Of a stretch of DNA of 64,000 nt, positions 44,394 through 52,187 are shown one piece after another. Made by a program: the position numbers and the translations under genes. Position 1 is the first letter of the stretch; each line of letters opens with the position of its first letter. Under the pieces are notes generated by a model that had not been told where the DNA came from, ran no database searches, and was given only the letters and a program-made list of their open reading frames with translations. The stretch lies in contig NZ_WMLB01000023.1 of NCBI RefSeq assembly GCF_009709675.1, positions 310,001-374,000 on the forward strand, in the 5' to 3' direction. The DNA is from Agromyces bracchium. GTDB lineage: Bacteria > Actinomycetota > Actinomycetes > Actinomycetales > Microbacteriaceae.

Positions 44394-45749
44394 TCACACG
44401 ATAGCGGCGAACCGGGCGACCGCCTCGACGTGATGGGTGTTCGGGAACAGGTCGAACGCCTCGAGGGTCTCGAGCTCGTACCCGTGCGCCCGGAAGGTCG
44501 CGACGTCGCGCGCCAGCGCGACGGGGTCGCACGCGACGTAGACGACCTGCGCCGGCCGCAGCTCGGCGAGCCGGTCGACGACCGTCCGCCCCGCGCCGGC
44601 GCGCGGCGGGTCGAGCACCACGGTGGCGCCGCGGAGACCTCGCGTCGCGCCATCCGTCGCCCCGGCGAGCCGGTCGAGGTACCGGTCGACGCGCTCGGGG
44701 ACGGCGCGCGCGCCGACCCAGTCGGCGAGGTTCGCACCCGCGTGCTCGGTCGCGCGCGCGTCGGCCTCGACGGTCGTGATGCGCGTCGACGGGCCGAACC
44801 GGTCGCCGACCGCGGCGGCGAGCAGGCCCACGCCGCCGTAGAGGTCCTGGTTCTCGGCGTCGGGGTCGAAGCGATCGGCGTCGATCGCCGCCTGCACGGC
44901 GAGCGTGAGAGTCGATGCCGCGCCGCGGTGCACCTGCCAGAACCCGCCGCGGTCGAGGGTGAAGCTGCGGTCGCCGACGCGCTCGACGACGGTGGGCGGA
45001 TGCTCCGGGCGGCGGTCACGCGCGGCGTGCACCACGAGTTCGGCTCGCCCGCCGGACGGTGCGACGAGGTCGATCGAGGACGCCTCGGCCGCCGCTCCCG
45101 CGCGGCGGGCGCCTCCGGCCAGCGGGGCGATCTCCTCGAGCTCCGCGACGGCGAGCGGCAGCGACGCGACCGGGACGACCCGGTGGCTGCGTGCCGCATA
45201 CGGACCGACGACGCCCTCGGCGTCGACGTGCAGGCGCACGCGCGTGCGCCATCCGGTCCCCTCCTCGACGTCGACGCCGGGCGCCAGCGCGGGATCGACC
45301 GCACGCACCTCGACGTCCCGTTCGACACCTCCCATGCGGGCGAGGGCGTCGCGGAGCACCTCGGCCTTCAGCTCGCGCTGGCGCCGCATGGCGATGTGGC
45401 CGAACTCGGCCCCGCCGGCGCGATCCTCCGGAGCCCGGTCGACCGACGCCTCGGCCCAGACGTGCTCGCGGCGGTCGGGCGAGGCGCCCAGCACCTCGAG
45501 CGTCTCGGCGCGCCAGAATCGGTCGCGCGCGGCATCCGTCACCTGCGCCCGCACGCGTTCGCCCGGGATCGCGTCGGCGACGAAGACCACGCGGCCGTCG
45601 TGGCGGGCCACCGCGACGCCGCCGTGGGCGATGCGCTCGACGTCGAGCTCGAGCACGGGACCGGGCTCGGCCGGACGCTGCGGCGCGGGACGCCGCCGAC
45701 CCTCGGGAGCCGGGCGGCGCGACGGACGACGACGGGAGGTGGCCATCAT
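44394..45749 (-). CDS. TrmA/RlmCD-family RNA (uracil-5-)methyltransferase
   Basis: 451 residues. An N-terminal TRAM-like domain (LELDVERIAHGGVAVARHDG, VVFVADAIPGERVRAQVTDA), a central region, and a C-terminal SAM domain: NQDLYGGVGLLAAAVGDRFG, VVLDPPRAGAGRTVVDRLAEL, and VYVACDPVALARDVATF with the nucleophilic Cys of the (A/S)CDP motif. It would methylate C5 of a uridine in tRNA or rRNA. Three Cys of the iron-sulfur site seen in RlmD are not obvious. ATG at 45749 or 45746. Divergent from maf. Confidence 0.85.
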   Translation of the reverse strand: MMATSRRRPSRRPAPEGRRRPAPQRPAEPGPVLELDVERIAHGGVAVARHDGRVVFVADAIPGERVRAQVTDAARDRFWRAETLEVLGASPDRREHVWAEASVDRAPEDRAGGAEFGHIAMRRQRELKAEVLRDALARMGGVERDVEVRAVDPALAPGVDVEEGTGWRTRVRLHVDAEGVVGPYAARSHRVVPVASLPLAVAELEEIAPLAGGARRAGAAAEASSIDLVAPSGGRAELVVHAARDRRPEHPPTVVERVGDRSFTLDRGGFWQVHRGAASTLTLAVQAAIDADRFDPDAENQDLYGGVGLLAAAVGDRFGPSTRITTVEADARATEHAGANLADWVGARAVPERVDRYLDRLAGATDGATRGLRGATVVLDPPRAGAGRTVVDRLAELRPAQVVYVACDPVALARDVATFRAHGYELETLEAFDLFPNTHHVEAVARFAAIV

Positions 45750-45800
45750 CCGAGCATCCCACACCGAGCCGAATGCGGGCCGGGAGCGGCACCGCACCGG

Positions 45801-45806
45801 CAGGAT
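45801..45806 (+). promoter_or_regulatory. CAGGAT, -10-like box at leaderless distance from maf
   Basis: CAGGAT, 6-nt spacer, ATG at 45813. It deviates from TANNNT at one base, and AGGATGG could equally be a weak ribosome site. Confidence 0.35.
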
Positions 45807-45812
45807 GGACGC

Positions 45813-46454
45813 ATGCGCCTCTACCTCGCGTCGACCTCGCCCGCCCGCCGTCAGCTGCTGCGCCAGGCCGGCATCGAGCCGCTGCTCGTGGCGCCGGGAG
45901 TGGACGAGGAGGCGGCGGTCGCCGAGCACGAGGCGGCGCACGGCCCGCTCGACCCGGAGCGGCTCGTGCAGCTGCTCGCGCAGCGCAAGGCCGAGGCTAT
46001 CGTCGGGCGCGACGTCGACGGTGCGCCGATCGACGGCCTGATCCTCGGCGGCGACTCGGCGTTCCTCGTCGACGGCGTGCTGCATGGCAAGCCGCACCGC
46101 CCGGAGGTCGCCCGCGAGCGGTGGACGGGCCAGAACGGGCGCTCCGGCGTGCTCTGGTCGGGTCACTGGGTCATCGACCACCGCGGCGGTTCGGTGCAGG
46201 CGGCCGTCGGGCGAGCCGCCTCGGCCGTCGTGGAGTTCGCCGAGCTCGACGACGACGAGATCGACGCGTACATCGCGACCGGCGAGCCGCTGGCCGTCGC
46301 CGGCGCCTTCACCGTCGACAGCCTCGGCGGGCCGTTCATCCGCTCCGTCTCCGGCGACCCGTCGACCGTGGTGGGGCTCTCACTGTCGACGATGCGCGAC
46401 CTCGTGCGCGAACTCGGCGTGGCCTGGATCGACCTCTGGGACCTCGGCGGGTGA
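45813..46454 (+). CDS. maf: Maf family nucleotide pyrophosphatase
   Basis: 213 residues. [21 protein letters not shown] is the Maf N-terminal loop, followed by [29 protein letters not shown] with the catalytic Asp, and [31 protein letters not shown] at the C-terminus. Maf enzymes hydrolyse dTTP/UTP or modified nucleotides to monophosphates. Its position between the carboxylase beta and alpha genes is conserved in actinobacteria (Rv3282). Confidence 0.92.
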   Translation: MRLYLASTSPARRQLLRQAGIEPLLVAPGVDEEAAVAEHEAAHGPLDPERLVQLLAQRKAEAIVGRDVDGAPIDGLILGGDSAFLVDGVLHGKPHRPEVARERWTGQNGRSGVLWSGHWVIDHRGGSVQAAVGRAASAVVEFAELDDDEIDAYIATGEPLAVAGAFTVDSLGGPFIRSVSGDPSTVVGLSLSTMRDLVRELGVAWIDLWDLGG

Positions 46455-46576
46455 CCCGTCGGCGCCTGGGCCGGCCGGCCTCACATCCCACCGCGCCATC
46501 CGTTCGTTGTCGGTCACCGAAACACCTGCAGGGCTTTTTTGTGTGCACCGCCCAAAGGCGGCTGGGAATCCGCCAA

Positions 46577-46582
46577 TAGGCT
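46577..46582 (+). promoter_or_regulatory. -10 box TAGGCT, leaderless accA3 start
   Basis: TAGGCT, 8-nt spacer, ATG at 46591. The stretch before it (46531-46571) carries a six-T run and GGGAATCC as at accD. Confidence 0.5.
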
Positions 46583-46590
46583 TGGTCATC

Positions 46591-48360
46591 ATGCGTCGCA
46601 TCACCAAGGTCCTCATCGCCAACCGCGGCGAGATCGCCGTCCGCGTCATCCGCGCCGCCCGCGACTCCGGGCTCGCCTCAGTCGCCGTCTACGCCGACCA
46701 GGACCGCGACGCGCGCCACGTCAAGCTCGCCGACGAGGCCTACGCCCTCGACGGTTCGACGAGCGCCGAGACGTACCTGGTGATCGACAAGCTGCTCTCG
46801 GTCGCCCGCCGCTCGGGCGCCGACGCCGTGCACCCCGGCTACGGCTTCCTCGCCGAGAACCCCGACTTCGCGCGCGCCGTCATCGACGCCGGACTCATCT
46901 GGATCGGACCCTCGCCCGAGGCCATCGAGCGCCTCGGCGACAAGGTCTCGGCCCGCCACGTGGCCGAGAAGGTCGGCGCGCCGCTCGCGCCCGGCACCCT
47001 GAACCCCGTGGCGGATGCCGCGGAGGTGCTCGAGTTCGTCGACGAGCACGGCCTGCCCGTGGCCATCAAGGCCGCGTTCGGCGGCGGCGGGCGCGGACTC
47101 AAGGTCGCGCGCGAGCGCGACGAGGTGGCGGAGCTCTTCGAGTCGGCGACCCGCGAGGCCGTCGCCGCGTTCGGCCGCGGCGAGTGCTTCGTCGAGAAGT
47201 ACCTCGACAAGCCGCGCCACGTCGAGACGCAGTGCCTCGCCGACGAGCACGGCAACGTCGTCGTCGTCTCGACGCGCGACTGCTCGCTGCAGCGCCGCCA
47301 CCAGAAGCTCGTGGAGGAGGCGCCGGCGCCGTTCCTGACCGAGGAGCAGAACCGCCTGCTCTACGAGTCGTCGAAGGCGATCCTGCGCGAGGTCGGCTAC
47401 GTCGGTGCGGGCACGTGCGAGTTCCTCATCGGCCAGGACGGCACCGTCTCGTTCCTCGAGGTGAACACGCGCCTCCAGGTCGAGCACCCCGTGTCCGAGG
47501 AGGTCACGGGCCTCGACCTCGTGCGCGAGCAGTTCCGGCTCGCCGAGGGCGGCACCCTCGACTACCCCGACCCCGTCACGACCGGTCACTCGTTCGAGTT
47601 CCGCATCAACGGCGAGGACCCGGGCCGGAACTTCCTCCCCGCGCCGGGCCCGATCCACCAGCTCCGCTTCCCCGGCGGCCCCGGGGTGCGCGTCGACTCC
47701 GGCGTGACCAGCGGCGACGAGATCTCGGGCGCGTTCGACTCGCTGCTCGCCAAGCTCATCGTCACGGGCGCGACCCGCACGGACGCGCTCGAGCGGGCCC
47801 GCCGCGCGCTCGACGAGTTCGACGTGGCCGGCCTGCCGACCGTGCTGCCCTTCCACCGCGACATCGTCCGCAACACGGCCTTCGCGCCCGACGGCGACGA
47901 GCCGTTCTCGGTGTACACGCGCTGGATCGAGACGGAGTACGACAACCGGCTCGAGCCGTGGACCGGCGAGCTCGCCGAGACCAAGGGCCCCGGCGCCCGC
48001 ACGGCGCTCGTGGTCGAGGTCGACGGGCGACGCATCGAGGTGTCCCTCCCGAAGCGCCTCGCGGGCGCACCGTCGACGAACGGAACCCGCGGGCCGGCTC
48101 CGCGCCGACGGGCCGCCCACCACTCGGTCGACACGTCGACCGGCGACGCCGTGACCGCCCCGATGCAGGCCACGGTCGTCAAGGTCGCCGTCGCCGAGGG
48201 CGACAAGGTCGTCAAGGGCGACCTCGTGCTCGTGCTCGAGGCGATGAAGATGGAGCAGCCCATCGTCGCGCACAAGGACGGCATCGTCGGCCTCGTGAAC
48301 GCCGAGCCGGGCTCCACCGTCTCGAGCGGCCACCTGCTCCTGTCGATCGCCGACGTGTAG
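46591..48360 (+). CDS. accA3: Acyl-CoA carboxylase alpha subunit (biotin carboxylase + BCCP)
   Basis: 589 residues. Biotin carboxylase N-domain ([20 protein letters not shown]), ATP-grasp domain with [20 protein letters not shown] and [21 protein letters not shown]-domain ([20 protein letters not shown]), a linker, and a C-terminal BCCP with [11 protein letters not shown]; Lys553 is the biotinylated residue. It carboxylates biotin with ATP and bicarbonate for the AccD subunits and is the substrate of BirA. The name follows the syntenic M. tuberculosis gene. The inverted-repeat cassette begins immediately after its stop. Confidence 0.95.
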   Translation: MRRITKVLIANRGEIAVRVIRAARDSGLASVAVYADQDRDARHVKLADEAYALDGSTSAETYLVIDKLLSVARRSGADAVHPGYGFLAENPDFARAVIDAGLIWIGPSPEAIERLGDKVSARHVAEKVGAPLAPGTLNPVADAAEVLEFVDEHGLPVAIKAAFGGGGRGLKVARERDEVAELFESATREAVAAFGRGECFVEKYLDKPRHVETQCLADEHGNVVVVSTRDCSLQRRHQKLVEEAPAPFLTEEQNRLLYESSKAILREVGYVGAGTCEFLIGQDGTVSFLEVNTRLQVEHPVSEEVTGLDLVREQFRLAEGGTLDYPDPVTTGHSFEFRINGEDPGRNFLPAPGPIHQLRFPGGPGVRVDSGVTSGDEISGAFDSLLAKLIVTGATRTDALERARRALDEFDVAGLPTVLPFHRDIVRNTAFAPDGDEPFSVYTRWIETEYDNRLEPWTGELAETKGPGARTALVVEVDGRRIEVSLPKRLAGAPSTNGTRGPAPRRRAAHHSVDTSTGDAVTAPMQATVVKVAVAEGDKVVKGDLVLVLEAMKMEQPIVAHKDGIVGLVNAEPGSTVSSGHLLLSIADV

Positions 48361-48460
48361 GGACCGCTGCTTTTCTCAGGAGTTCTTCGGCGAGGCGCCT
48401 GATTCATCGGCGTTTCTTCCTGAGAACCGCGCAATTGCGCCCCATCGGTCCTGAGAACGG
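48361..48460 (+). repeat. Left inverted-repeat arm with three TTCTCAGGA sites
   Basis: Nonamer sites: 48373-48381 (forward), 48418-48426 and 48449-48457 (both reverse, TCCTGAGAA). The outer sites 1 and 2 can pair as a 9-bp stem. A 12-bp palindrome GCGCAATTGCGC (48429-48440) is present only in this arm. Confidence 0.75.
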
Positions 48461-48519
48461 TGCCGTGCCGGGCAGATGCGGATGCCGCGCGCGCACGCCA
48501 TGTGACCGTGGGCCGCGGG

Positions 48520-49407
48520 TCATCCCAGCGCAGCGAGCGCCCGCACGACCCGCATCGCGGCGGCCTTCGGGTCCGCGAGCACGTCGCTCGCGGCCAGCCG
48601 CAGGGTCGGGATGCCGCGACGCAGCAGCTCCTCATCGCGCCGACGGTCGCGGATGAACGCTTCGCGATCGCCGTGATACGCGAAGCCGTCGGTCTCGACG
48701 GCGAGCCGCCCAGCGACCAGGAAGTCGATGAAGCCGACGCCGTCGAACGGCACCTGCTGGAGGAAAGGCACCCCGAGCTCGCGCAGCTCGATCGCGAGCA
48801 GCGTCTCGACACCTGATCCGTCGCGGCCCCCGATCACGATCGGACCGACTCGATCCGGTGCGGCGTCCTCGAGGAATCGCCGGGCTGCCTCCACCCCGAG
48901 GAACCCGAGCGTCACGGCCGATTCGAAGGCGGCGGCGACCTCGGGCCGTGGCCGACAGTGGGCGAGGTCGGCGAGAGCTCGCTCGACCGGAACCCGCCAG
49001 GCGTCCTCGCCGTCCCGAGCACCGACCGCGATGTCGGTCCAGTGGAGGCGAACCTCGCTGAGGTGGCGATCCGAGGTGAGCGGCTCCTCGCTCGGCACCA
49101 GGGCCCGGTTCGTGCGGAGCCGGGCCGCGTTGACCGGCAGCGCCACATGCACCTCCGGTGTCGAAGCGGCCCAGATCCCGTAGCTGGCTGCGGCGCTCAC
49201 GCACCCCAGCCGGCCGCCGACTCGCACCGCGGTGACGGCGGCAGCGGATGCCTCGGGGCCTGCGTAGTGCGCCCGACGTACGCGCGCGAGCTCACCGGCA
49301 CGTACGGCCCGGGAGACGTCGACGCCGCGGACACCCGCCCCGAGAATCGCCGCGCGCGTGGCGATACCTCCGAAGGATGAGACCACTGCTGCCGGGGAGG
49401 GAGTCAC
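48520..49407 (-). CDS. AbiEi-like N-terminal domain plus DUF559 (Vsr/PD-(D/E)XK-like) nuclease domain protein
   Basis: 295 residues from the GTG at 49407. Residues about 8-60 resemble the AbiEi antitoxin winged-helix (GGIATRAAILGAGVRGVDVSRAVRAGELARVRRAHY). The C-terminal 100 residues are a DUF559 domain: GVETLLAIELRELGVPFLQQ with Glu201, GVGFIDFLVAGRLAVETDGFAYHGD with Asp228, Glu238 and Asp240, then RRRDEELLRRGIPTLRL. The E...D...ExD set needed for a PD-(D/E)XK nuclease is intact. Such proteins are common and multicopy in actinobacteria with no known function. No neighbouring toxin is present. The start could be up to 21 codons longer (GTG-like at 49470). Confidence 0.72.
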   Translation of the reverse strand: MTPSPAAVVSSFGGIATRAAILGAGVRGVDVSRAVRAGELARVRRAHYAGPEASAAAVTAVRVGGRLGCVSAAASYGIWAASTPEVHVALPVNAARLRTNRALVPSEEPLTSDRHLSEVRLHWTDIAVGARDGEDAWRVPVERALADLAHCRPRPEVAAAFESAVTLGFLGVEAARRFLEDAAPDRVGPIVIGGRDGSGVETLLAIELRELGVPFLQQVPFDGVGFIDFLVAGRLAVETDGFAYHGDREAFIRDRRRDEELLRRGIPTLRLAASDVLADPKAAAMRVVRALAALG

Positions 49408-49600
49408 GGAGATCGAGTGTGGCGTCGCCGGGCCGCGTCGGCCCCGCCTGTGCGCGCATTCGCAGACCACGCGTGCGGGCGGTGCGGCTGTGGAGGACGA
49501 CCACCCGTGAGACGCCTCGCCCGAGGCATCCGCTCGCCAGAGCCGCCACGCGATCGCACGCCCGCCCGCGTCTCGGCCGGAACCCTACGCGCCGGTTCCA

Positions 49601-49700
49601 CCCTTCTCAGGAACGCGGAGCGCCCTACATGCCGTTCTCAGGAAGACACGCCGTCGAAACTCGCGACACGCCGAATAACTCCTGAGAAAAGAAGCCAGCC
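49601..49700 (-). repeat. Right inverted-repeat arm with three TTCTCAGGA sites
   Basis: Nonamer sites: 49604-49612 and 49635-49643 (forward), 49680-49688 (reverse). Read from the outer end these mirror the left arm exactly in order and spacing. The outermost 20-nt block matches the left arm at 19 of 20 positions (TTTTCTCAGGAGTTATTCGG against one C for A). Confidence 0.75.
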
Positions 49701-49710
49701 GGCCGCCGGG

Positions 49711-51141
49711 TCAGCGGACGACGTGCATCGCGCGCGCGGCGTCGGTGAGCGAGCCGGTCAGCGACGGGTAGACCGGGAACGCCTCGGCGAACTGGTCGAC
49801 CGTGAGCCGGTGCTCGACCGCGAGCGCGAGCGGGAAGATCAGCTCCGACGCCTTCGGCGCCACGATCACGCCGCCGATGATCGCGCCCGACCCGGCCGAG
49901 GCGAACAGCTTCACGAAGCCGTCGCGGATCCCCATCATCTTCGCCCGCGGGTTCGATGCGAGCGGGAGCTTGTAGACCGTCCCGGGCACGACGCCCTCGT
50001 CGATCTCCTTCTCGGTCCAGCCGACCGTGGCGATCTCGGGCTGAGTGAAGATGTTGGACGTGATGTTGCGGTTCTCGGGCGGGTTCACGATGTCGCCCAT
50101 CGCATGGAAGACGGCCGTGCGGCCCTGCATCGAGGCGACGGAGGCCAGCGGCAGGAAGGTCGTGCAGTCGCCCGCGGCGTAGATGTTCGGCATCGACGTG
50201 CGGGCGACCCGGTTGACCCGGATGTGGCCCGACTCGGCCAGCTGCACGCCCGCCTCCTCGAGGCCGAGGTCGGCCGTGTTCGGCACGGAGCCGACCGCCA
50301 TGAGGCAGTGCGAACCGCGCACCTCGCGACCGTCGGAGAGGGTGGCGAGCACCCCGTCGCCGTCGACGACGACCGAGTCGGCGCGCGACTTCGAGAGCAC
50401 CTTCATGCCGTTGCGCTTGAAGACCTTCTCGATGACGGCGGCCGCGTCGGCGTCCTCGCCGGGCAGCACGTGCTCGCGGCTCGAGATGAGCGTGACCTTC
50501 GCGCCGAGCGCACGGTAGGCCGACGCGAACTCGGCCCCGGTGACCCCGGAGCCGACGACGATGAGGTGCTCGGGCACCTGCTTCAGCGCGTAGAGCTCGG
50601 TCCACGTCAGGATGCGCTCGCCGTCGGGCACCGCCGACGGGAGCACGCGCGGCGTCGCACCGGTCGAGATGACGAGCGTGTCGGCGTCGATGCGGTCGAA
50701 GTCGGTGCCGCCCTTCGCCGTCGCCACGATGATCGCGTTGGGTCCGTCCAAGCGCCCCTCGCCCTGCACGAGGCGCACCCCGGCGTCGAGCAGGTTCGTG
50801 CGCATGTCCTCGGACTGCTGCGCGGCGAGGCCGAGCAGGCGCTTGTTCACGGCCTGGAGGTTGATCGCGACCTCGGGCTTCACGGCCTTCGCGTCGCCGC
50901 CGCGCGCGAAGAACTGCACGCCGAGGTCGGCGGCCTCCTTCACGGCGTTCGAGGCCTCGGCCGTCGCGATGAGCGACTTCGACGGCACGACGTCGGTGAG
51001 CACCGCCGACCCGCCGACGCCGGCGCGCTCGACGAGGGTGACCTCGGCCCCGAGCTGCGCGGCGGCGAGGGCGGCTTCGTACCCGCCGGGGCCACCTCCG
51101 AGTACGGCGATCCTCTGGGTGCGCTCGAAGGTGGTGTGCAT
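49711..51141 (-). CDS. lpdA: NAD(P)H-quinone dehydrogenase, flavoprotein disulfide reductase family (LpdA-like)
   Basis: 476 residues. FAD loop RIAVLGGGPGGYEAALAAAQ, second dinucleotide loop LIVVGSGVTGAEFASAYRAL, NIYAAGDCTTFLPLASVA, and a dimerisation domain ending LTGSLTDAARAMHVVR. The active-site segment reads GGSAVLTDVVPSKSL: both redox Cys of dihydrolipoamide dehydrogenase (GGTCLNVGCIPSK) are missing. This fits Rv3303c-type enzymes that reduce quinones. ATG at 51141 lies 7 nt after GAGAAT, a leaderless-type start; ATG 51150 overlaps that box. Confidence 0.88.
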   Translation of the reverse strand: MHTTFERTQRIAVLGGGPGGYEAALAAAQLGAEVTLVERAGVGGSAVLTDVVPSKSLIATAEASNAVKEAADLGVQFFARGGDAKAVKPEVAINLQAVNKRLLGLAAQQSEDMRTNLLDAGVRLVQGEGRLDGPNAIIVATAKGGTDFDRIDADTLVISTGATPRVLPSAVPDGERILTWTELYALKQVPEHLIVVGSGVTGAEFASAYRALGAKVTLISSREHVLPGEDADAAAVIEKVFKRNGMKVLSKSRADSVVVDGDGVLATLSDGREVRGSHCLMAVGSVPNTADLGLEEAGVQLAESGHIRVNRVARTSMPNIYAAGDCTTFLPLASVASMQGRTAVFHAMGDIVNPPENRNITSNIFTQPEIATVGWTEKEIDEGVVPGTVYKLPLASNPRAKMMGIRDGFVKLFASAGSGAIIGGVIVAPKASELIFPLALAVEHRLTVDQFAEAFPVYPSLTGSLTDAARAMHVVR

Positions 51142-51148
51142 GGCCCCC

Positions 51149-51154
51149 ATTCTC
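51149..51154 (-). promoter_or_regulatory. -10-like box GAGAAT, leaderless lpdA start
   Basis: GAGAAT on the minus strand, 7-nt spacer, ATG at 51141-51139. Confidence 0.4.
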
Positions 51155-51256
51155 GCGTACGCGCGGGCGGGCGCGCGAACGCGGGCGGGCGGGCGGATGG
51201 CGCGCGCAGACGAGCACGTGCGCGCGCATGCCGTGCCGCGGCATCCGGCCCTTGCG

Positions 51257-51262
51257 TACGAT
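51257..51262 (+). promoter_or_regulatory. -10 box TACGAT of purine nucleoside phosphorylase
   Basis: TACGAT, 6-nt spacer GAGGGG, ATG at 51269. Leaderless spacing, although the GAGGGG itself could act as a very close ribosome site if transcription starts earlier. Confidence 0.45.
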
Positions 51263-51268
51263 GAGGGG

Positions 51269-52096
51269 ATGCAGCAGCAGAATCCGCTCGACGACCCCGC
51301 CGCCGATCCGTTCGACGTCGCACGCGAGGCGGCCGCCCGCATCGCGGAGCTCACGGGCGTCGAGCACCATGACCTGGCGCTCACGCTCGGCTCGGGCTGG
51401 GGCGCCGCCGCCGAGAAGATCGGCGAGACGACGCACACGATCCCCGCGAACGAGGTGCCGGGCTTCTCGAAGCCCGCGCTCGAGGGCCACGTCGGCACCC
51501 TTCGCTCCGTCGCGCTGCCCGACGGCCGGCGCGCGCTGGTGATCGGCGCACGCACGCACTACTACGAGGGCCACGGCGTGCGCCGGGTCGTCCACTCGGT
51601 ACGCACCGCGGCGGCGACGGGCGCGAAGACCATGATCCTCACCAACGGCGCCGGCGGCATCAGGGAGCACTGGACGCCGGGCAGCCCCGTGCTGATCAGC
51701 GACCACATCAACCTCACGGCCGACTCGCCGCTCGAGGGCGCGACCTTCGTCGACCTCACCGACCTGTACTCCGCGCGGTTGCGCGCCGTCGCGAAGGGCA
51801 TCGACCCGTCGCTCGACGAGGGCGTCTACGTGCAGTTCCGCGGTCCGCACTACGAGACGCCGGCCGAGGTGCAGATGGCGAAGGCCATCGGCGGGCACAT
51901 CGTCGGCATGTCGACCGCGCTCGAGGCGATCGCGGCACGTCAGGCCGGCATGGAGATCCTCGGCATGTCGCTCATCACGAACCTCGCGGCGGGCATCCAG
52001 ACCACGCCGCTCAGCCACGAGGAGGTCATCGAGGCCGGCCGCAACGCCGAGGCCAGGATCTCCGACCTGCTCGCGAAGGTCGTCGCGGCGATCTAG
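51269..52096 (+). CDS. Purine-nucleoside phosphorylase (trimeric type)
   Basis: 275 residues. LALTLGSGWGAAAEKIGETT (phosphate loop GSGWG), VLISDHINLTADSPLEG, YVQFRGPHYETPAEVQM with the purine-site Glu, and GMSTALEAIAARQAGMEILGMSLITNLAAGI fit the PNP II family (deoD in M. tuberculosis). It splits guanosine/inosine-type nucleosides into base and ribose-1-P. The following gene, a phosphohexo/pentomutase, could use the sugar phosphate. Part of the salvage functions in this region. Confidence 0.92.
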   Translation: MQQQNPLDDPAADPFDVAREAAARIAELTGVEHHDLALTLGSGWGAAAEKIGETTHTIPANEVPGFSKPALEGHVGTLRSVALPDGRRALVIGARTHYYEGHGVRRVVHSVRTAAATGAKTMILTNGAGGIREHWTPGSPVLISDHINLTADSPLEGATFVDLTDLYSARLRAVAKGIDPSLDEGVYVQFRGPHYETPAEVQMAKAIGGHIVGMSTALEAIAARQAGMEILGMSLITNLAAGIQTTPLSHEEVIEAGRNAEARISDLLAKVVAAI

Positions 52097-52187
52097 CCGG
52101 CGGCGCGACCCGCGAGGTCGTGGAATCGAACACCGGAACGTCCTGCGCCGGGCCGCCGCCCGCCGCAATCGAGAGAGAAGGCAACGG

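Larger units (their letters stand above)
48361..49700. mobile_element. Putative single-gene mobile cassette bounded by 100-bp imperfect inverted repeats
   Basis: The 100 bases after the accA3 stop (48361-48460) align without gaps to the reverse complement of 49601-49700, about 72 of 100 identical by hand count. Each arm has three TTCTCAGGA nonamers in the order forward, reverse, reverse from the outside, with spacings of 45 and 31 nt in both arms. One gene, an AbiEi/DUF559-type protein, lies between. There is no transposase and no clear target duplication. The unit sits between two convergent genes, where insertion would be harmless. The multi-site ends look like binding arrays of a recombinase, but mobility is inference. 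Confidence 0.6.

Noticed and set aside
48361-48460. Left cassette arm as a simple accA3 terminator
   Set aside because: The ungapped match to the inverted right arm, including site order and spacing, is not explained by a terminator, though it may also terminate transcription.
49417-51264. Long + strand frame antisense to lpdA
   Set aside because: It is the reverse reading of a well-recognised flavoprotein; long antisense frames are expected at this GC content.
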